This document shows, one piece after another, positions 14,661 through 23,225 of a stretch of 38,938 bases of DNA. The translations under genes were made by a program, and so were the position numbers. The first letter of the stretch is position 1. Each line of letters opens with the position of its first letter. The DNA lies in the NCBI GenBank assembly GCA_022072515.1, contig JAJVHT010000038.1:1-38938 (forward strand), written 5' to 3'. The notes below the pieces were generated by a model that ran no database searches, was not told the origin of the DNA, and saw only the letters and a program-made list of their open reading frames with translations. This DNA comes from a bacterium. GTDB lineage: Bacteria > Zhuqueibacterota > Zhuqueibacteria > Zhuqueibacterales > Zhuqueibacteraceae.

Positions 14661-14662
14661 CC

Positions 14663-14681
14663 GTGGCGCTCGAAGCGCCAC
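14663..14681. repeat. Perfect hairpin joined to the tRNA-Pro remnant
   Basis: On the - strand GTGGCGCT-TCG-AGCGCCAC is an 8-base-pair perfect stem with a 3-base loop. It abuts the tRNA-Pro remnant where the anticodon arm should be. The broken tRNA-Val copy at 95-160 carries a similar insertion of a different stem. Confidence 0.75.
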
Positions 14682-14915
14682 GCTCCAGCCGCTTAGCGAG
14701 TCGAGCGCATGTAAATATCGTCCGATACCGCGCGCTTTGATTTTATTTTCTTGGCGTACCGCTTCGGCGCGTGTTTGAAATTCCTCACAATGCACGATCT
14801 CCGATTATGTTCGCGCAGACGGTTGCTCACATCTTGGGTGCTGCCAACGTCATACTTTTGTAAACGCGGCCTGCGCAGAATATAGATGTAAAACATTTTT
14901 GCTTCCATCGGCACA

Positions 14916-14949
14916 AACAAAAAAGGCTACCTGGGGGTAGCCTTTTTGT
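14916..14949. terminator. Terminator A of tRNA-Pro
   Basis: AAAAAAGGCTACC and GGTAGCCTTTTTG form a strong stem around TGGG with A and T flanks. On the - strand it lies directly behind tRNA-Pro (14956-15030) and before the GIY-YIG gene. Confidence 0.85.
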
Positions 14950-14954
14950 TCTGC

Positions 14955-15030
<76 letters not shown>

Positions 15031-15096
15031 ATTGGCGTGATAAATACCTGTATTCAAAAGAGCAGAAAACTTAATTCTACTTTGTTAACCTTCGTT

Positions 15097-15744
15097 TCAA
15101 AGCGCATATTTGATCACGACAAATCCCAAAATCAGCAAAACGGTAAATCCTATGGCGACCCAATCGAAATATTTGTCAATCGTCGCTTTGATGCTGGCGC
15201 CAAACTTCCAAATCAAGCCGGCAACTAAGAAGAACCGCATCGAACGGCCGACGACGGACGCAATCATGAATTCCAAAAAACTAATTTGAAACACACCCGC
15301 GGCGATCGTAAAAACTTTATACGGGATCGGCGTGAAGGCGGCGGTAAAAACAGCCAGAAACGCATTCTCGTTATACTTTTGCGCCACGAGGTTAAAAACT
15401 TCGTGCGTGAATCCCGGCACATGGGTAAAGAAAAAATCACTGATGACACTCCATAATTGCCAGCCGATTAAATACCCAATCGCGCCGCCGATCACCGAAC
15501 TCAGGGAACAAACCAAGGCGTAGAACAAGCTCCGATCCGGCCGCGACATGGCCAGTGCCATAAGCAGTGGATCCGGTGGTATGGGAAAGAACGATGATTC
15601 TGCTGTGGCTAAGAGAGCCAGCGCCGGTGTTCCATACGGCGTATGCGCCCAGTGCAGAACCCAATCATACAAACGTCGAATTAAATGCGGTTTTTTAATT
15701 TCCTTTTTTACCGGTTTACGTGTTGCCGTGCTAGAGATGCCCAT
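15097..15744 (-). CDS. YqaA/DedA-type VTT-domain membrane protein
   Basis: The protein has about 215 residues and several hydrophobic segments. The VTT (SNARE-associated/DedA) pattern is visible: LLATAESSFFPIPPDPLLMALA, then GGAIGYLIGWQLW, FTPIPYKVFTIAAGVFQISF and VVGRSMRFFLVAGLIWKFG. Family members act in membrane lipid or lipid-carrier transport. The compact form matches the YqaA branch. I use the ATG at 15744 (MGISST). A TTG at 15762 is also in frame, and neither has an ideal SD. A glycosyltransferase gene lies 80 bases upstream on the same strand. Confidence 0.88.
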   Translation of the reverse strand: MGISSTATRKPVKKEIKKPHLIRRLYDWVLHWAHTPYGTPALALLATAESSFFPIPPDPLLMALAMSRPDRSLFYALVCSLSSVIGGAIGYLIGWQLWSVISDFFFTHVPGFTHEVFNLVAQKYNENAFLAVFTAAFTPIPYKVFTIAAGVFQISFLEFMIASVVGRSMRFFLVAGLIWKFGASIKATIDKYFDWVAIGFTVLLILGFVVIKYAL

Positions 15745-15823
15745 GCCAGAATTTGTCCTCAACTATTCCAACTCTTTCGAATCACCAGAAAAATGAGCGA
15801 AAGAATTCGTCCTCTTGTTATCG

Positions 15824-16504
15824 TTACTTGGTGGGTGAAAACCACATTTGGATGAATCGCCACGTGTCGCGCCAGCCGCGAATGTGGCTGGTTTCACCCG
15901 CATAAATTGTCGCTATCGCAATAAAACCCACTGACATACCTGCCTGCACCGCTTTTAGGAGCAATTCAGATTCCATTTGATAGCCGCTGGTTTGTAGCTT
16001 AAGCCGCTCTAACAAACGTCGTGAATGCAGACGATAGCCACTTTGGCTATCGGGGATTTTTTTTCCCAACCGCCACGACACGAGTGCACTGGTGAGGCGG
16101 TTGCTAATGACACGAAATAACGGCATGGCCGGCCAGCGTATCTGGCGACAACCAATAATCAAATCTACCGACGTTTCACGAAAAACGCGGACAAATTCCG
16201 GCAAATAAACAGGATCATGTTGTCCATCGGCATCCATCGAGATCACGGCTCGAATATTTGGCCGCGTGAGCGCATACCCAAAGCCTGTTTTGAGCGCTGC
16301 ACCCTTTCCACGGTTTTGGTCATGGCTGATGCATGGTATGCCAAATTTCACGGCGACAGTTGCGGTCGCATCGGTTGAGCCGTCATTCACGACCACGATT
16401 TGGCCTTTCGGAATAATCGCAAGCGTTTTAGAAAGAACAGTCTCCAATCTCGCACCGGCATTGTAAGCAGGAATAATCACGGCGACATCATCAAGCGCGG
16501 CCAT
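15824..16504 (-). CDS. Family 2 glycosyltransferase
   Basis: The 226-residue GT-A protein begins with VAVIIPAYNAGARLETVL and shows VVVNDGSTDAT, the HDQNRGKGAALKTGFGYA segment and the DxD motif MDADGQHDP. Later come IIGCRQ and DSQSGYR, features of the polyprenyl-phosphate mannose or glucose synthase-like branch. It has no C-terminal membrane helices, so it is probably a peripheral enzyme that moves a sugar from a nucleotide to a lipid or other acceptor. The acceptor is not determinable. It is followed on the - strand by the VTT protein gene. Confidence 0.9.
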   Translation of the reverse strand: MAALDDVAVIIPAYNAGARLETVLSKTLAIIPKGQIVVVNDGSTDATATVAVKFGIPCISHDQNRGKGAALKTGFGYALTRPNIRAVISMDADGQHDPVYLPEFVRVFRETSVDLIIGCRQIRWPAMPLFRVISNRLTSALVSWRLGKKIPDSQSGYRLHSRRLLERLKLQTSGYQMESELLLKAVQAGMSVGFIAIATIYAGETSHIRGWRDTWRFIQMWFSPTK

Positions 16505-16644
16505 GGGGCGTCATCACACAAAATCGCTTTACCCTTCCCTCCTGCTTTGAATGAACAATGTTAAATTTAAGAAAAAACCTCACGTTTTGCAAGCAATATT
16601 TTAACCAGAATATTTTTGCTCTGTAATTTTATTCGCAGGTTAAT

Positions 16645-18960
16645 CTACAACGAATTAGCGGGTTTTGCGGTTAACGCGGATTGAATTGGCGGTAACGTGT
16701 CGCGATAGGTTACCGTGGTTTGGTAGATCACCTCGGCATATTTAGCGGTAACCTTGACCGGTACAGGTGTTTGCGGGTATTCCGCTTTGATTTCGCGAAT
16801 AAGCCGCGCTTGGCGTAGCATTGAAAAACTCGCTGCCACGCGCAAGGTTTCCGGCGGGTCGGCAAACCAGGTAAAGGTCGAAACATTTTTGTTTTGTGCA
16901 TATTGCAAAGCCGTATTGAGGTTGCTAATTTTTGCCGTATCGGCGTGCAGCGTGAGCGTGACTTTATGCCATGGCTGCACGCTATTTATTTGCCAGTCAA
17001 CATGCACTAAACTGTCAGCCAACATTGTTTCTGTGCCCGCCAGTTTGAACCAATCGGCTTTGAACGAAATCGGCAATGCCGCGGCATTGCTGGAAGTGTC
17101 ATACTGCCGATGCACCGTATCGGCGGTTACTGTCACCTCGCGCAGAAACTCGCTTCCTGCCAAGCGCAGCTGGCTTTTGCCGCTGCGAAGATTGTATTCT
17201 GCCTCCGCCGTTAATTCCAGCCGCCAAGTTTGATCATACGCTGGAAAAGAATACAGATAGCCGCCGTAGCCAACGATAATGAGCATGAGCACAAGACCAA
17301 CAACCGGGTGGCGAAAAACCTTGAGCCCGCTGAGTTTTGCCCAAGAACTCGTTAAGGTGTAGCCCGAAAGATAAAGCATCGGCAGATACCATAGAATCAA
17401 GATAGCCGTTAAAAAGGCGCTATAAAGAAAAGCTTCGATCCAGGTGTTAACCCCCTGAAGTGATTCGGCCATTGATCTGGCGCCCAGCGGAAACATTTCA
17501 AAAAACATCAGCCGCAGCATGGGCAAGGGCGCAAGAATAGTCGCGATCAGCTTGAGTATGGTGTTGGGGAGCAGAATGGCCAAGCTAATGGCGATGAGTG
17601 AAAGCGCGGGGTATAAAGCTAATCGGGAAGTGGCAAAACTGAATAAGGCAAAAACGACAAGCAGGCTGATAATCGCCCGCTTGGTATAAACATAAGGATC
17701 GGGGCTAAACTTCCATTTGCGAGTCAATTGCAGCGCAACCCAAATCCCGAACGTGGACCAAATCGCGGCAAACCACAAGTAATGGTTTAAGGGCGCAAAC
17801 CAGGGATAACGTAATTCTTTAAGAAATTGCATGGTTGCTTCACCCAGTTGCACAAAAATGGCCACAATAATAGTGATGAAAAAAAGCTTGAACCCGGAAA
17901 ATTTGATGCGCTGGTTTTTCTCAATGATTAGCCGTTTTTTGCGGCTCCAATAGAACGCAAACATGCTCAATAATACCGCCGTCACATTGGTTGCTGTAAT
18001 CAGCCACATGGGAATATACCATCTCCCACCGGAAGTTTCCCAGAGCATGTAATTTGCCTTTTGGGGCGCGGGAATGCCTTGTTCTTGATACTTGGTGAGC
18101 ATCGCCTCGACCAAACGTCCACTGCGCGCCAGCATCGGTTTGCTGATGAACTCCATCTTGTCGCCTGGTGTATGAATTGGCGAGGTGTTGACGCCGGCCG
18201 TAAAATCAATCGCCGGAATATTTTTTTCCAAAAAGGGCTGATGATCCGATCCCGCGCCGCCGCCCGGTATGGCATTGTTGATCGAGAAAAAATGCGTGGG
18301 ATACTTGAGGCTATTGTAGCCCAGCATGCGGTCGAAGGCATACGCATCTTCCACGAGCCATTCCGGCGCCTGGTGGGTGTACACATCGATGAACGGAATC
18401 AATGCTTCGGGACTGCCGGCCATATCGATTTGCAACATCAACTTTACTTTGTCAAGATCGGCATAATGGCTGACAAAATATTTCGAACCGACCAGGCCGC
18501 TTTCCTCACCGCCAAAAGCGGCAAAGAGCAACGTGAAACGGCGCGGGCGCTGGCTCCAATTCCGCGCCAATTCAATGACGCAGGCCGTGCCCGAACCGTC
18601 GTCGTTGGCGCCGGGCACTTCCCGCCCGGAAGAATCGATATGGCCGCCGATAACGATCGTGCTGTCGGTGGCGCCGCGAAATATGCCGATCGCGACGCCG
18701 CTTGTCGTGTTAATCCTGCCATTCGCTTCCGGCACCGGCATTACATACGCCGTGTCGGCGCCAAAGCGGTGAAATTGTTCGACCGTCCATTTTAGCGCGG
18801 CGCGTTCATTGACTGAACCCATCGGGCGCGGACCAATAGTGACGCACAAATGTTCCAGATAAGCATAGGCGCTGTCCGGATTGAAATTTTCCTGCTGCGC
18901 GACTGCGGTTCCGGCGATAATGAAATTGAACGCCAGTAAAATGATGCTGAAATAACGCAA
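16645..18960 (-). CDS. M28-family metallopeptidase with a multi-span membrane domain
   Basis: I start at TTG 18960 because AGGAG stands nine bases upstream. This gives a clean signal peptide RYFSIILLAFNFIIAGTAVAQ and about 771 residues. A GTG at 18996 is also in frame. The peptidase domain (about 30-310) has the two-zinc ligands in GGHIDS, GANDDGSG, GGEESG, IDMAGS and GAGSDHQPF. Seven or eight hydrophobic segments follow (about 320-580), then a soluble C-terminal domain of about 190 residues. This resembles the eukaryotic ER aminopeptidase ERMP1 layout. It probably cleaves peptides outside the cytoplasm. The 84-base gap to a divergent gene set begins upstream. Confidence 0.88.
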   Translation of the reverse strand: MRYFSIILLAFNFIIAGTAVAQQENFNPDSAYAYLEHLCVTIGPRPMGSVNERAALKWTVEQFHRFGADTAYVMPVPEANGRINTTSGVAIGIFRGATDSTIVIGGHIDSSGREVPGANDDGSGTACVIELARNWSQRPRRFTLLFAAFGGEESGLVGSKYFVSHYADLDKVKLMLQIDMAGSPEALIPFIDVYTHQAPEWLVEDAYAFDRMLGYNSLKYPTHFFSINNAIPGGGAGSDHQPFLEKNIPAIDFTAGVNTSPIHTPGDKMEFISKPMLARSGRLVEAMLTKYQEQGIPAPQKANYMLWETSGGRWYIPMWLITATNVTAVLLSMFAFYWSRKKRLIIEKNQRIKFSGFKLFFITIIVAIFVQLGEATMQFLKELRYPWFAPLNHYLWFAAIWSTFGIWVALQLTRKWKFSPDPYVYTKRAIISLLVVFALFSFATSRLALYPALSLIAISLAILLPNTILKLIATILAPLPMLRLMFFEMFPLGARSMAESLQGVNTWIEAFLYSAFLTAILILWYLPMLYLSGYTLTSSWAKLSGLKVFRHPVVGLVLMLIIVGYGGYLYSFPAYDQTWRLELTAEAEYNLRSGKSQLRLAGSEFLREVTVTADTVHRQYDTSSNAAALPISFKADWFKLAGTETMLADSLVHVDWQINSVQPWHKVTLTLHADTAKISNLNTALQYAQNKNVSTFTWFADPPETLRVAASFSMLRQARLIREIKAEYPQTPVPVKVTAKYAEVIYQTTVTYRDTLPPIQSALTAKPANSL

Positions 18961-19068
18961 TTTTCCTCTCTCCTTTCGCGGAAGAAAATATGACACGGCG
19001 TTAAAATAACCCAGCCGTCATTACAATCAACCTTCGTACCGGGAATCTTCATTTCACGGTTTCGCCGG

Positions 19069-19074
19069 TATAAT
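19069..19074 (+). promoter_or_regulatory. Possible -10 element before the debranching-enzyme gene
   Basis: A perfect TATAAT lies in the 202-base divergent spacer between the M28 gene and the debranching enzyme, 94 bases before its start. The -35 is weak (TTCATT, 15 bases upstream), so this is tentative. Confidence 0.3.
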
Positions 19075-19162
19075 TTATAGGAATTCAAATACGGTGTGTA
19101 TGCAATTCTGTTTCAATTTATTCGCAACTAAAATTAACCGCTATAACTATGAAGAAAAGCGA

Positions 19163-21223
19163 ATGAACCTCACCCCCTCTCCTCTTTCTCCCCAACTTCA
19201 ACGAGAATGGCTTATTGCCAATGGTCGCGGTGGTTATGCGATGGGTGCGCTCGACGGAACTTGCCGGCAAACCCATCATGCGCTGCTGGTATTGCCGCTG
19301 CGGCCGCCGTTGCAACGCGTCATGTTGGTGCGCCAATTAGGTGAAGCATTGTTTTGCGATGGACAATGGCGGAAGTTGCCGACGGAATTGGAGGCCTCCG
19401 CTTCCACCCTCTCGCCAGTGCGCGTCGAGTTTTTCATGGAAGGAGTCATGCCGCATTTTCGGCTCACATATGAAGAAGTCAGCATTCGAAAATATTTATG
19501 GATGCCCTCCAATGGGCCGGGCTTGTTTGTACGCTATGAAATGGTGGGCGGTCCCTCAACGCGGCTGCGTGTCGTGCCCGCGGTCAGCTTTCGCGATCTC
19601 GATACTGGCAAATTGCTCGCCGAAACATATCTGGTGCGCACGCAGCCGCAGGGCGTTCTCGTGTACGGTGACCCGAACGAAAAGCCTTGCGCCATTAGCG
19701 CCAATCGCGCTGGCATGTTATATCCGGTCAACAGTTGGCGCACGTTGCCGCTTTTTGAGGCGTTGACCAACAGTTGGCAAAACGAAGAAGTTTATCTGCC
19801 CGCGGCATTTGAATTCGAATTGCAGGCCGGCAAAAACGTCACGCTCATGCTCCGCCTCGAAAATGCCACGCGTTTGGATCAGGCCGACGAAACCGTGAAT
19901 AGTGAGGTGATTTTTGCTCAAGCGCTCGAACGGCAAAGCGAGCAGACCGAGGCGCTTAATCGCGTGTTTTCTTTTCAACCGGTGAGAAATTTGGCCGCGA
20001 CCGCCGCCGAATTTGTGGTGGAGCGCGCGACGGCGATGGCGCAGAACGGCCGCACGATTCTTGCCGGTTACCCGCGCCTGACGGATTGGGGCCGCGACGC
20101 GATGATCGCGCTGCCCGGGCTGCTGCTCACGACCAGGCGTTTCGAACTGGCGAAAGAGGTTTTGACATTATTCTTAAAACATAGCAACCATGGTGTGATT
20201 CCGAATTATTTTTCCAGCCGGCCGGAGGCGCCCAATTACGCCAGCCTCGATGCCACGTTGTGGATGTTTGTGGCGATTTATGAATATTGGCAGGCTTCGC
20301 AAGATCGCGCTTATATTGCAGAAATCTACCCGTTGCTGTTAGAAATTCTCCAGGCCCATTTGCGCGGCGCGACGCCGGGCCTGAAGCTCGATGCCGAGGA
20401 TGGCTTACTTTTGTCGCTGGAGCGCCGCCAGCCGATGACCTGGATGAATGGGCAGCATGACGAGTGGCAGGCGACTCCGCGCCACGGCAAAGCGGTGGAA
20501 GTGCAAGCGTTATGGTACAATGCGCTGCGCATCATGGCGGAATTCTCCGAAGCACTGGAAAAAGGTGAAGGGTTTAAACGCTGCAGCGAATATGCCGAGC
20601 GGGCGGGAAAAAGCTTGGCGCAAAAATTTTGGTGCGAAGAAACTCAGTACCTTTATGATTGTCTGATTGATACGAGTATCATCAACGCCGGCGAAGTCCG
20701 GTTGGCGGACAATACGGCTTCAAATTCTAAAAGTAACAGCGCCAGCCGGACTTCGCCCAACGCTGTTGCCATTGGCGATCCGGCGCTGCGGCCCAATCAA
20801 GTGATTGCTGTCGGATTGCCATTCAATATTTTTTCTCCCGAACAAACGCGCGCGATTATTGATATCGCCGTGACGAAACTCGTCACCCCCTTGGGCTTGC
20901 GCACGCTCTCTCCCGACCACCCTGCCTATTGCGGCGAATACACCGGCGCACCCAAGCATTTGGCCAGCGCTAAACACAACGGTTGCGCCTATCCGTGGCT
21001 GGTGTTGTTCTTGGTCCGTGCATTCCTGCGGTTGTATGACAACCCGCGCGCGCTTTATGAAATGTTCGAGCCGTTGTTTGGCGCCGCGGAAAAGCATTGC
21101 GCCGGCTATCTCGCCGAAATGTACGACGGCGACGCGCCGCATCATCCGCGCGGAGTGCCGGCTTATGCCGCCAGCACCGGCGCGATTTTGCAAAGCTGGC
21201 ACTTGATGCAGGAGAAAACGTAA
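19163..21223 (+). CDS. Glycogen debranching enzyme, amylo-alpha-1,6-glucosidase type
   Basis: The protein has about 686 residues from the ATG at 19163 (MNLTPSPLSP). Its N-terminal domain resembles GDE_N (REWLIANGRGGYAMG). The C-terminal (alpha/alpha)6 barrel shows TDWGRDAMIALPGLLL, KHSNHGVIPNYFSSR, ASLDATLWMF, MTWMNGQHDEW, AVEVQALWYNAL and RPNQVIAVGLP. It should hydrolyse alpha-1,6 branches during glycogen breakdown. The usual HQGTVWPWL near the end is HNGCAYPWL here. Residues of about 508-545 form an extra Asn/Ser-rich loop encoded by an inverted repeat (20690-20757), in frame. It may affect the barrel surface but not the catalytic motifs. Confidence 0.88.
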   Translation: MNLTPSPLSPQLQREWLIANGRGGYAMGALDGTCRQTHHALLVLPLRPPLQRVMLVRQLGEALFCDGQWRKLPTELEASASTLSPVRVEFFMEGVMPHFRLTYEEVSIRKYLWMPSNGPGLFVRYEMVGGPSTRLRVVPAVSFRDLDTGKLLAETYLVRTQPQGVLVYGDPNEKPCAISANRAGMLYPVNSWRTLPLFEALTNSWQNEEVYLPAAFEFELQAGKNVTLMLRLENATRLDQADETVNSEVIFAQALERQSEQTEALNRVFSFQPVRNLAATAAEFVVERATAMAQNGRTILAGYPRLTDWGRDAMIALPGLLLTTRRFELAKEVLTLFLKHSNHGVIPNYFSSRPEAPNYASLDATLWMFVAIYEYWQASQDRAYIAEIYPLLLEILQAHLRGATPGLKLDAEDGLLLSLERRQPMTWMNGQHDEWQATPRHGKAVEVQALWYNALRIMAEFSEALEKGEGFKRCSEYAERAGKSLAQKFWCEETQYLYDCLIDTSIINAGEVRLADNTASNSKSNSASRTSPNAVAIGDPALRPNQVIAVGLPFNIFSPEQTRAIIDIAVTKLVTPLGLRTLSPDHPAYCGEYTGAPKHLASAKHNGCAYPWLVLFLVRAFLRLYDNPRALYEMFEPLFGAAEKHCAGYLAEMYDGDAPHHPRGVPAYAASTGAILQSWHLMQEKT
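20690..20757. repeat. In-frame inverted-repeat insertion in the debranching-enzyme gene
   Basis: GGCGAAGTCCGGTTGGCG (20690-20707) is the reverse complement of CGCCAGCCGGACTTCGCC (20740-20757) at 17 of 18 positions, with a 32-base AT-rich loop between. It encodes a Ser/Asn-rich loop between LYDCLIDTS and RPNQVIA, where family members normally have a short linker. This looks like a REPIN- or MITE-like element that kept the frame open. Confidence 0.75.
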
Positions 21224-21258
21224 CGCCGGCGGTTTCTCCTGGCGCGGTTAAAAATCTC

Positions 21259-21286
21259 TTGCTTTTTTTAGTAAAACGCTTATCTT
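21259..21286 (+). promoter_or_regulatory. Probable promoter before the 21312 gene
   Basis: TTGCTT (21259-21264), 16 bases, then TATCTT (21281-21286). It lies 25 bases before the ATG at 21312 and would serve the two coupled genes that follow. Confidence 0.4.
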
Positions 21287-21311
21287 GGAAAAAAAGTAAG
21301 GGGTTTCTCAT

Positions 21312-21701
21312 ATGCCAATTTTTGATTCACCGGCGCATTTTTTCTCGCAGTATTCGTTTGCCGTCTTGGTGCGGTCCCCAAATCGGGTCATGAATGTTGA
21401 GCATCTCCTTACTCTTTCCCTCCCGCCCTTTTTTGAAGCCATTGCAGAAAATCGTATTGGGGTGCTAACACACTTCCATGTCTGCACCCTCGTTGCAGTT
21501 TTTCAAAAATTGCGCCCCATGTTTGGCCTTGAAAGAATTCTTTTCGGCACGGCCTCCAGCGTTTTTCCGCGCGACTGGCGAAAAGATTTTCTCAAAGAAC
21601 AAAAGCGGGCGAGGCGTGCCGCCCGCTTTTCCGCGGCGGAGATCTTGCAGGGAGGAAATGGGCGGCGATTATTGTCGAAGCTTTTGGAGGAATCGCAATG
21701 A
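21312..21701 (+). CDS. Hypothetical protein coupled to the dockerin protein
   Basis: I do not recognise this 129-residue protein. It has no clear signal peptide, a hydrophobic stretch near 40-65 too weak for a sure membrane helix, and a basic C-terminus (KEQKRARRAARFSAAEIL). AAGGGG stands eight bases before the ATG. Its stop overlaps the next gene's start (ATGA at 21698), which supports real, coupled translation. It could be a small regulator or a non-functional frame, and the evidence for coding is mainly the SD and the overlap. Confidence 0.5.
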   Translation: MPIFDSPAHFFSQYSFAVLVRSPNRVMNVEHLLTLSLPPFFEAIAENRIGVLTHFHVCTLVAVFQKLRPMFGLERILFGTASSVFPRDWRKDFLKEQKRARRAARFSAAEILQGGNGRRLLSKLLEESQ

Positions 21702-22162
21702 AAAGAGTTTGGTGGTTGATTTTGGCGACGGCGCCGGCATGGAGCCAGCAATTGCAGTGGGATGCAAATGTAGAGCCGGATTTAGCTGGGTACCGGGTTT
21801 ATATCGGACATCAGAGCGGCGTTCACGAGATGGTGGTTGAGGTCGGATTGGCAACTTTTTTTCAACTGGATAAATCTGACCCGCGTGAGCGCTTTTTAGC
21901 GGTGACGGCTTATGATACCGCCGGCAATGAAAGCTTGCTTTCGAACGAGCTCGTTTATAAGCCGGGCAGCTTGCTCCATCCGGGAGATTTGAATAGTGAT
22001 GGGCACTTCGATGTGGCGGATTCGTTGGCTTTTCGCAAGACGTATAAAAGACAGCGCACCTCGAAAGTGTTTAATGCCCGCGCGGATTATGATCATTCCA
22101 ATTATATCGGCGAATATGACCGGGGTTATTTCGAGGCGTTGTGGCAGAACCGCAAGCTGTAA
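21698..22162 (+). CDS. Secreted FN3-like protein with a type I dockerin-like segment
   Basis: The 154-residue protein starts with a short signal peptide (MKRVWWLILATAPAWSQ). Residues of about 20-85 look like a fibronectin type III domain (WDANVEPDLAGYRVYIG, LAVTAYDTAGNESLLS). Residues of about 95-150 contain the calcium-loop pattern PGDLNSDGHFDVADSLAFRK and a second, weaker loop RADYDHSNYIGEYDRG, as in type I dockerins. Small secreted FN3-dockerin proteins are common in FCB-like lineages, although no cohesin is visible here. GGAGG precedes the ATG, which overlaps the upstream stop. It converges with the gene at 22176. Confidence 0.75.
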   Translation: MKRVWWLILATAPAWSQQLQWDANVEPDLAGYRVYIGHQSGVHEMVVEVGLATFFQLDKSDPRERFLAVTAYDTAGNESLLSNELVYKPGSLLHPGDLNSDGHFDVADSLAFRKTYKRQRTSKVFNARADYDHSNYIGEYDRGYFEALWQNRKL

Positions 22163-22175
22163 CTCATGGAATATT

Positions 22176-23051
22176 CTACTGCACATACTCCTCATACAAC
22201 TCTGTGCGGTCCGGATCGATGCGGAGGAGAACGCGGAAAACCGAGTCGTCGTCACTGTCTTTAAATAGATCAACAATTTCCTGATAGTGGGCATCGATGA
22301 ACTGCTTAGCGGCAAGATTGTCTTTGTTCTCTTTTAACACGTCTGCGAGTTTTTCCACGGCTTGTTTGACATAGTCACGTTTTTGGGCGAGTTCATCGGT
22401 TTTTTCTAACGACAGGCCGTAAAAATAATAATCTTTCAGCTCGCGAAACTTTTTGTAATTCTCGGAAAACATGGCTTGCAAGGCTTCTTCGCGGCGATCC
22501 CAGCCCTCGAAGAAGCGGCTGAATTTGCCCTGCTGCAGCACGGAACGGGCTTTTTCAAAATAGGGCGTGCCTTCCAATAAGCCATATTTATCCAATTCAT
22601 TGGCGATGACGAGATAAACATAATAATCAATCAACCCGAGCAGAGGCACATAATCGGCGCTGCCCGGTTTGATTTCCTCGTTTTCTTGAAACGGAAAGCG
22701 TCCGCGTTTGTCGAAGAATTGAATGTCCGGGCCGCTGACGAGCAGATTGCAGCGATAACGGTCTTCAACGGTGGAAAATTCATCTTCCAAAAACATTTGC
22801 ACGCCGACTTCAAATTGGTTCACGTAATCGGCGTCGAGCCAGGTGCGGTTGTTAATATAATTGGCCACCTTTTCTTGAAAATTCGCCATGCGTTTCTTTT
22901 TCTCCTCCGGCAATTTGTCGAGAATGATAGAAACTTTGGCGCGTACCTTTTTATCCCGCGCCACGGCTGGCGCAGGTATCACCGCGAGTTGGCAAATGTA
23001 AAAAAGTATAAGTAGCACGAAAAAAAGCCGAAACGAATCGACTTGACGCAT
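22176..23051 (-). CDS. PorD/DUF4835-like secretion accessory protein
   Basis: The protein has 291 residues from ATG 23051, with GGAG eight bases upstream. A hydrophobic N-terminus (LFFVLLILFYICQLAVIPAP) fits a signal peptide. The body resembles DUF4835/PorD: VSIILDKLPEEKKKRM, a KVANYINNRTW segment, ADYVPLLGLIDYYVYLVI, then GTPYFEKARSVL and FFEGWDRREEALQAMF. In Bacteroidetes PorD proteins belong to the type IX secretion set. It is divergent from a PorV/PorQ-like barrel gene 174 bases away, which supports that reading. Motif recall is from family pattern, so the name is moderately certain. Confidence 0.6.
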   Translation of the reverse strand: MRQVDSFRLFFVLLILFYICQLAVIPAPAVARDKKVRAKVSIILDKLPEEKKKRMANFQEKVANYINNRTWLDADYVNQFEVGVQMFLEDEFSTVEDRYRCNLLVSGPDIQFFDKRGRFPFQENEEIKPGSADYVPLLGLIDYYVYLVIANELDKYGLLEGTPYFEKARSVLQQGKFSRFFEGWDRREEALQAMFSENYKKFRELKDYYFYGLSLEKTDELAQKRDYVKQAVEKLADVLKENKDNLAAKQFIDAHYQEIVDLFKDSDDDSVFRVLLRIDPDRTELYEEYVQ

Positions 23052-23225
23052 AATCAAAGCTCCATTCTATGGCTGGATACAGAAAAAACTAAGCAAAAAT
23101 CTTATCGCGAAATAACTCAACATCTTCTCATTATCCACTTATCGTTTCAATCCACTTGCCCATTGGGGGTAAACGGATTGGTCCGATAAAATTTCAAACT
23201 GCACTCAATATAGCCAGAGGTTGAC

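Larger units (their letters stand above)
14610..14896 (-). pseudogene. Frameshifted GIY-YIG nuclease-family gene
   Basis: The start MFYIYILRRPRLQKYDVGST followed by RLREHN is the GIY-YIG domain of the small UPF0213-type proteins. The conserved C-terminal half (EEFQTRAEAVRQENKIKARG) follows in another frame, about 14795-14740. The connecting TK-x-RPWKLVY-like piece is missing, so a deletion with frameshift has occurred. The GIY tyrosine region reads YDVG instead of YYIG, a further sign of decay. The second frame runs on through the tRNA-Pro remnant to a stop at 14610. GGAAG precedes the ATG at 14896. Confidence 0.75.

Noticed and set aside
18061..18795. A 244-residue + strand frame opposite the M28 gene
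   Set aside because: It is antisense to the conserved peptidase motifs, and its Arg/Ala-rich composition is typical of shadow frames.
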